A DNA stretch of 64,000 bases from Planctomycetaceae bacterium (GTDB lineage Bacteria; Planctomycetota; Planctomycetia; Pirellulales; Thermoguttaceae), in contig JAAYAY010000328.1 of assembly GCA_012719125.1 (NCBI GenBank), positions 1 through 64,000 of the forward strand, given 5' to 3'. The translations under genes were made by a program, and so were the position numbers. Of the stretch, positions 1 to 7,614 are shown piece by piece. Numbering within the stretch: position 1 is the stretch's first letter; every line of letters begins with the position of its first letter. The notes beneath the pieces are model-generated. The model was not told where the DNA came from. It made no database searches and was given only the letters and a program-made list of their open reading frames with translations.

Positions 1-212
1 AGTTCTGCCGTATTCTCAGTTCCCACGAACTGGTCCTTTCCTCCTCTCTCCACGGCCTCGTGGCCGCCCATGCCTACGGACTCAAGGCGGCCTGGGTCAA
101 ACTCTCGGATAACGCCTACGGGAAGAGCTCTCGAATCGCTTCCACGGTGCGATCGACCAGCACTTGTGCCCCCTCCGGGCCGATCATGTTGACCAGCACC
201 TCGGCGCTGTAG
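1..212 (+). pseudogene. Truncated polysaccharide pyruvyl transferase-like C-terminus (5' end outside window)
   Basis: The frame beginning at base 3 reads a stretch containing SSSLHGLVAAHAYG followed by AAWVKLSDNAYG. This resembles the C-terminal motif of polysaccharide pyruvyl transferase/ExoV-like proteins, which act in exopolysaccharide synthesis. The similarity stops near base 115, exactly where the convergent ceramidase-like gene ends. The frame then runs through the antisense of that gene to a stop at 210-212, so the last ~32 residues have no family resemblance. Either the gene lost its normal end at this junction, or it naturally overlaps its neighbour. I favour truncation, because these proteins usually continue for some tens of residues after this motif. 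The 5' part lies outside the window. Confidence 0.45.
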
Positions 213-1609
213 CCGCCGGCCTCGACGGCCCGTGGCGTGGGCACATAGCCGGCGTAGCCCGCGGGACTGGCCAACTCGATCAGAACCGTCTGAGGAGCCG
301 GGCTGCGGGCCTGAATCTGTACGCCGTAGTCGAGGAACAGTTCGAACGGATTGGTGGCGATCGCCACGTCGCCCAGACGCAGAACGTGCATCTCGATCGG
401 AAAGGTCTTCCATTCGCCCTTCTGCTGGGCCAGGTAGCGCTGGACGATGAGCCCTTGATAGCCCCGCCAGTACCACTCGCGGTGGCCTCGCACTTCCTTG
501 GCATCCATTTCGTCGCACGTTTTCTTCGCTTCGGCGTACTCGGCCGGCGTGACGATCCGAGCCGGCAGGTCGACCTGCCGAACCAGGTGGACCAGGGGCA
601 CATCGCTACGGATGTCCTTGGCGATCAGCGGGGTAACGTCGTCGAACGCCGCAACGATTCGGCGCGCCATTTCCTGCGTGTGATCCAGGCCGCGGAGCCG
701 CTCCATGCGCGACTCGGCGCTCTGGTGAAACTGCACTCTGGGGGTCTGGTCGCCGGCCGGGGCCACGAATCCGAGCACGCACAAGTCTTGCCCGTAGCGT
801 TGGTGGAGCGACTTGCGGACCTCGTGCCAGAAATCGGCGCTGATCACCGGGCCGCTGGCCGCCTGGGCCGTGCAGGCCATCGCAATGGCCGTGGCCTTGA
901 GTTGTTGCTGGGCATCATAAAAGCACAGGATATCGACGGTGTGGTCTTCGTAGCCTTCGATGTGGCTGAACTTGGGATCGTTGGTCTTGCCGTGCATCTT
1001 GGCCGTCCCGTCGCTATAGACCACGCGGCGGTTGCGGCCCAACACGGCGTGGCCCAGCCCCCAGGCCACGGCGCCCACGGCGCGAGTCTCCCACGCTCTA
1101 GTGACGGCGTCACCCATCCGCTCATAGAGGAACGGCAGGTAGGTTTCGGGCTGCACCGCGTCGCCGTAATCCTTGTCGTTGTAGGGGCTCTTGGCCACCA
1201 TCATCGACGTATGCGTGTGGGTCGCGGCCAGCGAGAGCTTGTTGATGTCAAAGCCGGGCCGGCGGGCAGCCAGATGTTTACGGAATCCTTCCTGGACCCC
1301 CGGCAGGATACACAAATCGCAGGACACCAGAACGGCCTGATCGATCACCCGGTCGCCCTGCCGCGACTCCAACGCGAGCACGTTGGCGGTGCAACGGTCT
1401 TTGATGGTGAGAGCGATATTCACACCCTCCTGGGCCACCGGTGCTTCGGGGGTGATGTCGGCCGTGGCCACCCCGATCCACAGTTCCGCGGATGCTGCGA
1501 TCGACTGATTAGGACCTAACAGCAGTCCGAGCGCAGTCAGCACGACAAACGCGACGCCCGACAATCGACGCGACGCACCAAACGTACTCTGAGGGTTGCC
1601 CTGAATCAT
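116..1609 (-). CDS. Neutral/alkaline ceramidase-like secreted protein
   Basis: A protein of about 497 residues with a signal-peptide-like start: a basic SRR followed by a hydrophobic run ending near a small-residue AAS site. The mature part opens with GVATADITP, the characteristic start of the neutral/alkaline non-lysosomal ceramidase N-terminal domain. That domain is widespread in planctomycetes and often occurs without proven ceramidase activity. A His-rich ATHTHTS motif fits the zinc site of this family. A longer start at 1657 is possible, but the ATG at 1609 has an AGGA about 9 nt upstream and gives a cleaner signal peptide. The substrate is unknown; lipid amide hydrolysis is a family-level guess. 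The gene stands alone and converges on the truncated gene at the window edge. Confidence 0.75.
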   Translation of the reverse strand: MIQGNPQSTFGASRRLSGVAFVVLTALGLLLGPNQSIAASAELWIGVATADITPEAPVAQEGVNIALTIKDRCTANVLALESRQGDRVIDQAVLVSCDLCILPGVQEGFRKHLAARRPGFDINKLSLAATHTHTSMMVAKSPYNDKDYGDAVQPETYLPFLYERMGDAVTRAWETRAVGAVAWGLGHAVLGRNRRVVYSDGTAKMHGKTNDPKFSHIEGYEDHTVDILCFYDAQQQLKATAIAMACTAQAASGPVISADFWHEVRKSLHQRYGQDLCVLGFVAPAGDQTPRVQFHQSAESRMERLRGLDHTQEMARRIVAAFDDVTPLIAKDIRSDVPLVHLVRQVDLPARIVTPAEYAEAKKTCDEMDAKEVRGHREWYWRGYQGLIVQRYLAQQKGEWKTFPIEMHVLRLGDVAIATNPFELFLDYGVQIQARSPAPQTVLIELASPAGYAGYVPTPRAVEAGGYSAEVLVNMIGPEGAQVLVDRTVEAIRELFP

Positions 1610-1767
1610 TTGTGCTCGTCCTGTGGGTGGATCGTTGGCGGAGTTGGCTCTTGCCATCTGGAGTGAGCCTGGAGCTGGACTTGGCTCGTTTGGCCATTAT
1701 CTTACCAGATCGCCACAGCATGTTTAACGACCCGACTGGTTCACGGTTCCTGAAGCCGACCGACACC

Positions 1768-1842
1768 AAATGGCCTTGCGTGATTCCCGGAAGCATTCCC
1801 GCGGTCCTTCGCCCGTTATTCCCGCGAAGGCGGGAATCCCGC
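1768..1842. repeat. Dispersed palindromic element, partial copy 1
   Basis: The 375-bp gap before the acyltransferase fusion gene carries a 20-bp end sequence (1768-1787) identical to both termini of the element at 5089-5259. About 30 bp further on comes the 20-bp palindrome ATTCCCGCGAAGGCGGGAAT (1818-1837), which is also the core of that element. No second terminal copy is seen here, so this is a partial or decayed copy. I see no gene in the rest of the gap, which should hold the promoters of the two divergent genes. Confidence 0.7.
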
Positions 1843-2032
1843 CCACAACGTAGTAATCCAAAGATTCGCTACGACCCTCCCAATCCCTGCGGGCTCCCAG
1901 AAGGTCGCCGCGGCGCCGGGAAGCTATCTTTTCGTAGGCCAATCTCTGACCTTTTCCGCAAGCCGACGCACCCCCGTGCCGGCGCGGCGACACTTGCGGA
2001 CCTACAAGAGCTCAATTTTCGCGGAGCACTCG

Positions 2033-5026
2033 ATGGTCCTTCACGCCTCGCCCAGTGGACGAGATGATCTCATGGACAACCTCAAGGGTGTCCTGATCTT
2101 TCTTGTCGTCTTCTCCCACTTCCTGCTTCACTACGTTCAGGAGGGCGTCGCGTCGTTGTTCGTTCAGACGCTCACCTACTACATCTTCACATTCCACATG
2201 CCGCTGTTTGTCTTTGTCAGCGGGTACTTCTCCAAGAACGTCGAGAAGTCGCGAGTCAACGCGTTCGAGAGCCTGCTATTGCCGTACCTCGTCTTCAACA
2301 GCCTGATGATGTTCTGTGAGGCACGCGCAACCGGCAGCATGCGGCACGTCAGCCTGCTCACACCCGTGTACGTCCATTGGTTTCTACTCGCCCTGTTCTT
2401 CTGGCGAATTCTTCTCAAGGATCTCGTCAAGATCCGGCTCATCCTCCCGATCAGTGTCTTTGCCGCGCTGATGGTCGGCTATTTCAACGACGGCACGAAC
2501 ATCCTGGGGATCGGTCGAACGATCGCCTTCTTGCCCTTCTTTCTGTTCGGGTACTACACCGACGAAAGCATGATCGCCAAGATGCGGACGACCAATCGCT
2601 ATTTGGCGGTGGCCTTGCTTGTCGCCTCGGCATGGCCCGTCTACCTGCTGACCGCCTCTCACAGCTTATCGCTCTCGGTGTTCGTCGCGGCTCCCTACGC
2701 TCCCACCGGAACGCTCTGGCTGCGACTCGCTTTCTTCGCATTGGCTTTCCTGATCGGCTTGGCCGTACTTGTGCTGTGCCCGGCCGCCAAGCTGAAATTC
2801 CTCACATCCGCCGGACGATTCTCCCTGCTCGTCTTTCTGTTGCATCGCTACGTGAACTTCCTGTTCTACGATCTCGTTCCCGCCGAGGCCTGGCGTTCCG
2901 CCCACGTGCTCACCGTGTTTGCTCTCTCCGCGCTCACCGTTTGGCTTCTCGGAAACCCCGTCATGGCCGGCGCCTATTCCGCCGTGGCAGCCTGTGCGAG
3001 GAATCTGCTCACCACCGGGCGATACCGTCCAACCGCAGACGGCAAGCCGGCACGAGATCTCTTGGCAGCCCTCGTGCTCTTCGCCCTGCCCACTGTCTAC
3101 GTCGCTCTCTCCGACGCGTCCACAGCCTCGGAGAACCAAGGCGACGTCATTCATGCCGTGCTCGATCGCGAACAGCGGAGAGAAATCGATTCAGCGGCCA
3201 CCGTCAGTTTCGTCGGCGATCTGATCTTGCTCGAAGATCAAGTGAAGAGGGCATGGGACGACGAATCCGAGAGCTTCGACTTTCGCCCCGTCTTCGAGCA
3301 CACGCGAGACTATTTCCAGAAGGCGGATTTCTCCGTCGGCGTCCTTGAGGTTCCCCTCGCCGGTGAGGAGGCCGGCTATTCCACCAGCAATTTCGGCGAC
3401 GGGATCCCGCTGCGTCTCAACGGGCCCGATCGATGGGTGCAAGATATTCAGGGGAGCGGCATCGACCTGGTTACGACCGCCACCAACCACGCCATGGACA
3501 AAGGAAAAGCGGGTCTTTACCGGACCCTCGACGTGCTCGATCGGATCGGCCTGGCACACATCGGCACCGGCCGCGATACGGCTGAGCGGAATCGCATCCT
3601 GATCCGAAACGTGAAAGGCATCAAGATCGCCTTCCTGGCTTACACGTACGGCGCGAATTTCTGCGACCCGGCCTACTTCGACGGCGATAACGCCCATCTC
3701 CTGACCGTGCTCGCCCCGCCGGAGAACCGGCGCGAGTTCACGCAGAGCTTGAAGATAGTCCGACAGGACATTCGTCGGGCGATGCTACACGATCCCGACG
3801 TAATCATCGCCTTGCCCCACATGGGCGAGCAGTTCTCGCATAGCTCAGATCGCTTCAGCCGCGTCTGGGCCAAGGCCCTGCTCGAAGAGGGGGTCGACAT
3901 CGTGCTCGCCGCCCATGCCCACGCCGTCCAGCCAATCGAATATCACTCGATTCCGACACCCGACGGCGGTCAGCGGAAGGGCCTCGTCGTTTACTGTCCG
4001 GGGAACTTCGTCAACGAATACACCGAGAAGGACGGCGATGCCGCGGCGATCGTCAACGTCCATCTCGATACCGCACCCGAACAAAGAGGCCGTCTGCTGG
4101 GCGTTTCGCTGGTTCCGCTCTGGATACAACGTCGCATCGCCGGCCAACCGCGTCCCGTCCCTGTCTACGCAACAGTCGCCGACCCCGAGTTGCGGGCCGA
4201 AATCAGCGGTCTGGAGTGGAAGCGAATCGAGGAAGTCCACCGTATTGTCACAAAGGTCATGCTCGGCACGCCCCTCACCATCGACCAGGTGCAAGAACGA
4301 TATTACTACCTGCCCGACTGCGGCTATGCCCGCGTACCGCTTGAAACAAGGCTTGCGAGGGATATCGACCCGGAAGAGCTCGACGCCGAGCGGCGACGGT
4401 TCTACGAGGCCCTTGCCGAATCGAAACGAACCGTCATGCTCGGCGACAGTATTACCGCCGGGTCGAAGAACGGCGGTTACGGCTGGTTCGAGCCGATCAT
4501 GGGGCTCTTTCCGGAGAATCAGTTCGTGAATCGAGGCGTCGGCGGCGAGACGACCGAGACGCTGCTGGATCATCTCGATCGCGACGTCGCAGAACCGGCC
4601 GATCTCTTCGTCGTCGCAGTTGGCGCCAACGACGTGCGCTATCGAGATCCGGCCATCTGCACGATGACCCCCGACGCGTTTGCCCGCAATCTCGAACGGA
4701 TCGCCGCCAAGATTCGAGCGGCGCAACCCGACGCTCGGATCGCCTTCGTCAACGTCTGGCTGGCCTACGACAACGATCGCTTTTCCCGTCTTCCGCCGGA
4801 AAAGCGCGACGCCATGGTCGCCGAATACAATCGCGTGTTGCGCGACGTCTGCACCGATGGGGGCTACATCTTTCTCGACGCCAACCAGCACATTCGCGCC
4901 TATCTGGAGCGGCACGTGACCGACGACAACATCCTCGACCACATCCACCCGAACGCCGGCCGTGGCATCAGGCTCTACAGCAACGCGGTGTTGTTCGGAC
5001 CGCCGGCACGCTGGGCTGTTGAGTAG
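2033..5026 (+). CDS. Acyltransferase-3 / CapA-like / SGNH-hydrolase three-domain fusion protein
   Basis: A protein of about 997 residues with three recognisable modules. Residues ~10-350 form a multi-spanning acyltransferase-3 membrane domain with the opening DNLKGVLIFLVVFSH, a typical start that includes the family's conserved His. Residues ~388-705 resemble the CapA/PgsA domain of capsule and poly-gamma-glutamate synthesis, a metallophosphatase-like fold: VSFVGDLIL at its start and LPHMGEQ plus AAHAHAVQPIE near its end. Residues ~800-990 are a GDSL/SGNH hydrolase with LGDSIT (Ser806), GVGGET, GAND and the catalytic pair Asp969/His972 in DHIHPN. The likely role is O-acylation and deacylation or transfer on an envelope glycan, with the hydrolase outside the membrane. 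The start was chosen as the ATG giving a short cytoplasmic leader; 2072 is an alternative. The function of the whole protein is inferred. Confidence 0.8.
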   Translation: MVLHASPSGRDDLMDNLKGVLIFLVVFSHFLLHYVQEGVASLFVQTLTYYIFTFHMPLFVFVSGYFSKNVEKSRVNAFESLLLPYLVFNSLMMFCEARATGSMRHVSLLTPVYVHWFLLALFFWRILLKDLVKIRLILPISVFAALMVGYFNDGTNILGIGRTIAFLPFFLFGYYTDESMIAKMRTTNRYLAVALLVASAWPVYLLTASHSLSLSVFVAAPYAPTGTLWLRLAFFALAFLIGLAVLVLCPAAKLKFLTSAGRFSLLVFLLHRYVNFLFYDLVPAEAWRSAHVLTVFALSALTVWLLGNPVMAGAYSAVAACARNLLTTGRYRPTADGKPARDLLAALVLFALPTVYVALSDASTASENQGDVIHAVLDREQRREIDSAATVSFVGDLILLEDQVKRAWDDESESFDFRPVFEHTRDYFQKADFSVGVLEVPLAGEEAGYSTSNFGDGIPLRLNGPDRWVQDIQGSGIDLVTTATNHAMDKGKAGLYRTLDVLDRIGLAHIGTGRDTAERNRILIRNVKGIKIAFLAYTYGANFCDPAYFDGDNAHLLTVLAPPENRREFTQSLKIVRQDIRRAMLHDPDVIIALPHMGEQFSHSSDRFSRVWAKALLEEGVDIVLAAHAHAVQPIEYHSIPTPDGGQRKGLVVYCPGNFVNEYTEKDGDAAAIVNVHLDTAPEQRGRLLGVSLVPLWIQRRIAGQPRPVPVYATVADPELRAEISGLEWKRIEEVHRIVTKVMLGTPLTIDQVQERYYYLPDCGYARVPLETRLARDIDPEELDAERRRFYEALAESKRTVMLGDSITAGSKNGGYGWFEPIMGLFPENQFVNRGVGGETTETLLDHLDRDVAEPADLFVVAVGANDVRYRDPAICTMTPDAFARNLERIAAKIRAAQPDARIAFVNVWLAYDNDRFSRLPPEKRDAMVAEYNRVLRDVCTDGGYIFLDANQHIRAYLERHVTDDNILDHIHPNAGRGIRLYSNAVLFGPPARWAVE

Positions 5027-5088
5027 CCACCACCTGGCCCAGCACCGGCATAATCGGAAATCCGAGGGTCTTTCGGAGCGGCCACACT

Positions 5089-5259
5089 AAATGGCCTTGC
5101 GTGATTCCTGGAAACTCAGTCGCCAGAGGGCCGTCCCCTGCGTCATTCCCGCGAAGGCGGGAATCCAGTGACGTTTGTCGAGTGTCTGGATTCCCGCCTT
5201 CGCGGGAATGACGGGTGAAGGACCGCGAGAGTCCTTCCGGGAATCACGCAAGGCCATTT
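5089..5259. repeat. 171-bp palindromic element with 20-bp terminal inverted repeats, copy 2 (complete)
   Basis: The ends at 5089-5108 and 5240-5259 are perfect 20-bp inverted repeats. Inside, 5141-5168 and 5186-5213 are a perfect 28-bp inverted repeat around an 17-base loop, and each arm holds a smaller GCGAAGGCGGG palindrome. The element has no coding capacity and lies between the convergent ends of the acyltransferase fusion and the ABC permease gene. It looks like a MITE- or REP-type mobile repeat. Its strong hairpin could also terminate transcription from both sides. It occupies most of the 317-bp gap. Confidence 0.85.
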
Positions 5260-5343
5260 GCCGCGTTCTCGGTCTCGATAGCGCTGCGACTGGGCGACAC
5301 AGAAACAACTCGCCTGTGTGCCATGGTTGATGTTGCCAGCAAT

Positions 5344-6477
5344 TCACGCGGTACGGTGGCGGAACAACCAGGTGGCGGAGGCGAGGGTTGCTGCGGCAAT
5401 CACGGCCATCGGCCAGAGTTGGGGCCAGATCGTGGCGAGGGTGCCGCCCTGGAGGAACACTTCACGGCAGGCCGTAACGATGTAGCGCAACGGGTTGATC
5501 AGGGTGCCCCACTGGAGCCATTGCGGCATGTTCTGAATGGGGGTGGTGAACCCGGACAGGATAACGCTGGGCATGATGAACATGAACGAACCGAGCAACG
5601 ACTGCTGCATCGTGGACGAGAGCGACGAGATGAACAGTCCGACCCCCACCACGCTCACGATGAATACGCTTAGCGCAACGACCAGCGCCGGCAGGCTGCC
5701 CCGGAACGGCAGGCCGAACCAGAGCACGGCAGCGGCGGCCAACAGCAGGGCGTCGAACAGTCCGCAGACCATCGGCGGCAACGCCTTGGCGAGCAGGATC
5801 TCGCCGGAGCGGAAGGGGGCCACGAGCAGTTGATCGAAGGTGCCGAACTCGCGTTCGCGGGAGACCGAGAGGCTGCTCAGCAGGAGCACGACGATCATCG
5901 CGATCAGGCCGCCGAGGGCCGAGACGATGAACCAGCGGCTTTGCAGATTGGGATTGAACCAGGCGCGGTCGACCAGTTGCAGCGTGGGACGTGCTGCGTT
6001 GGGGGCACCTGCGGCGAGAGTCCCGCCGCGTTCGGCGTTGTACTGGGCAATGATCCCGCTGGCATAACCCAGGGCCACGGCGGCAACGTTGGAGTTCCGG
6101 CCGTCGACGATCACCTGGACTTGTGCCGGCCTGCCCGCGTGGAGATCCCGGCTGAACGTCTGCGGTATGTGCAGCACGAGGCGCACGCCCTGCCGGTCGA
6201 TCAAGTCGCCGACCTCGCGATCGCTGCTCAGTTCACCCACCAGGCGAAACGTCGGCGAGCCTCGGAAGCGGGACAGCAACTCGCGCGATTCGACGCTGCG
6301 GTCTTCGTCGCGTACGGCGTAACGGACGTTGTTCAGGTCGAAAGTGGCGGCATACCCGAAGACGAAGAACTGAATGATCGGCGGGCCGATCACAACAACC
6401 CGGCTCTTGGGGTCCTTCATGATGGCGAGGAACTCTTTGACGACGAGCGTCGCGATGCGGAGCAGGGCCAAAGCCAT
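5344..6477 (-). CDS. ABC-2 type efflux permease (YbhR-like)
   Basis: A 377-residue integral membrane protein with one N-terminal membrane segment, a long extracytoplasmic loop (roughly residues 45-175) and a cluster of about five segments at the C-terminus. This is the standard layout of the ABC-2/DrrB-type permease YbhR. The start IATLVVKEFLAIMKDP matches the conserved KE...DP entry motif of this family. It is the last gene of a four-gene operon and starts 3 bp after the second permease. The two permeases should form a heterodimer that exports a small amphipathic or toxic compound together with the double ATPase and the HlyD adaptor. The substrate is not visible from sequence. Confidence 0.88.
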   Translation of the reverse strand: MALALLRIATLVVKEFLAIMKDPKSRVVVIGPPIIQFFVFGYAATFDLNNVRYAVRDEDRSVESRELLSRFRGSPTFRLVGELSSDREVGDLIDRQGVRLVLHIPQTFSRDLHAGRPAQVQVIVDGRNSNVAAVALGYASGIIAQYNAERGGTLAAGAPNAARPTLQLVDRAWFNPNLQSRWFIVSALGGLIAMIVVLLLSSLSVSREREFGTFDQLLVAPFRSGEILLAKALPPMVCGLFDALLLAAAAVLWFGLPFRGSLPALVVALSVFIVSVVGVGLFISSLSSTMQQSLLGSFMFIMPSVILSGFTTPIQNMPQWLQWGTLINPLRYIVTACREVFLQGGTLATIWPQLWPMAVIAAATLASATWLFRHRTA

Positions 6478-6480
6478 GGG

Positions 6481-7614
6481 TCATCCCTCCAGACGCTGGC
6501 CGAGGCGCGACCTGGCCAGAGCGATCAGCACGACGGCCATCAGGCCCAGGAAGAGCGCGTCCCACTGAAGAACCGACCAGACGTCGCCGGCCAGGAAGAT
6601 CGTGTGGCTGGCCGAAACGAAGTAACGAGCCGGGATCAAGTGGCTGACCGCCTGGATCGGCCAGGGCGTGCTCTCCAAGTCGAAGAGCAGCCCGGACAGG
6701 AAGAACGCCGGCAGAAAGCCGACAATGATCGACACCTGGGCGGCGACGAACTGCACGCGAGCGGCTGCGGAGACGAACAGTCCCAGCCCGAGCGAGGCGA
6801 GCAGAAACAGGGTGGACAGCAACAGGTAGACGCCGGGCGAACCGCGAAACGGCACGCCGAACATGACTCGGCCCAATCCCACGCTGAGGCCCAGCCCCAT
6901 CATCCCCAGGACAAAGTAGGGCAAGAGCTTGCCGACCATGATCTCGCCGACCCGCAGGGGCGTGGCGAGGATCGCTTCCATCGTGCCGCGTTCCCATTCC
7001 CGTGCGATGACCAGGGCCGTCAACAAGACGCCGATCAGCGTCATCACCAGTGCGACCAGGCCGGGAACGAGAAAATGGGTGCTGTTGACGGCGTCGTTGA
7101 ACCAGACCCGCTGCTGAATCGTCACGGCCGAGGAACTTGTGGACAACCCCCGAGCCGCCCGCTGCTGGGACCAGAGCCCCACGACGCCCAGCGTGTAGCC
7201 TTTGACGAGCTGGGCGAGATTCGAGTCGGTGCCGTTGACGATGATCTGGACTGGAACCGCTGCACCGTGGGCCAGGCGGTCCGAGAAATCCGACTGCACC
7301 TGGACGATGGCGTCCACTTCCCGCCGGTCGAGCAGTTGCCGGGCCTCGTCGAACCTGTCGACGAGAACCGGCTCAAAGTAATTGCTGAGCGTGAACCGCT
7401 CGGCCAGGTCGCGGGCCTCGGGGCCGCGGTCGTCGAGCACGATCGCGATCGGCACGTCCTTGACGTCGAGAGACACTCCGAATCCGAAAAGGAACAACAG
7501 CACCACGGGCATGACCAGAGCCAGCGCGATGCTGCTGGGGTCGCGGCAGATCTGCAGGGCCTCTTTTCGGAGAAATCCCCGCAGGCGCATGATGCTCCGC
7601 TGGAACGCGTTCAC
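6481..7614 (-). CDS. ABC-2 type efflux permease (YbhS-like)
   Basis: A 377-residue permease with the same layout as its downstream partner: one N-terminal membrane span preceded by RKEALQICRDP, a periplasmic domain, then five C-terminal spans. The start is a GTG at 7614 that overlaps the stop of the ATPase gene in a GTGA arrangement, implying translational coupling. Longer readings upstream would run inside the ATPase gene. Its match to YbhS is inferred from gene order (adaptor, double ATPase, permease, permease), as in the E. coli ybhG-F-S-R operon. Both permeases having the same length fits an origin by duplication. Confidence 0.88.
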   Translation of the reverse strand: MNAFQRSIMRLRGFLRKEALQICRDPSSIALALVMPVVLLFLFGFGVSLDVKDVPIAIVLDDRGPEARDLAERFTLSNYFEPVLVDRFDEARQLLDRREVDAIVQVQSDFSDRLAHGAAVPVQIIVNGTDSNLAQLVKGYTLGVVGLWSQQRAARGLSTSSSAVTIQQRVWFNDAVNSTHFLVPGLVALVMTLIGVLLTALVIAREWERGTMEAILATPLRVGEIMVGKLLPYFVLGMMGLGLSVGLGRVMFGVPFRGSPGVYLLLSTLFLLASLGLGLFVSAAARVQFVAAQVSIIVGFLPAFFLSGLLFDLESTPWPIQAVSHLIPARYFVSASHTIFLAGDVWSVLQWDALFLGLMAVVLIALARSRLGQRLEG

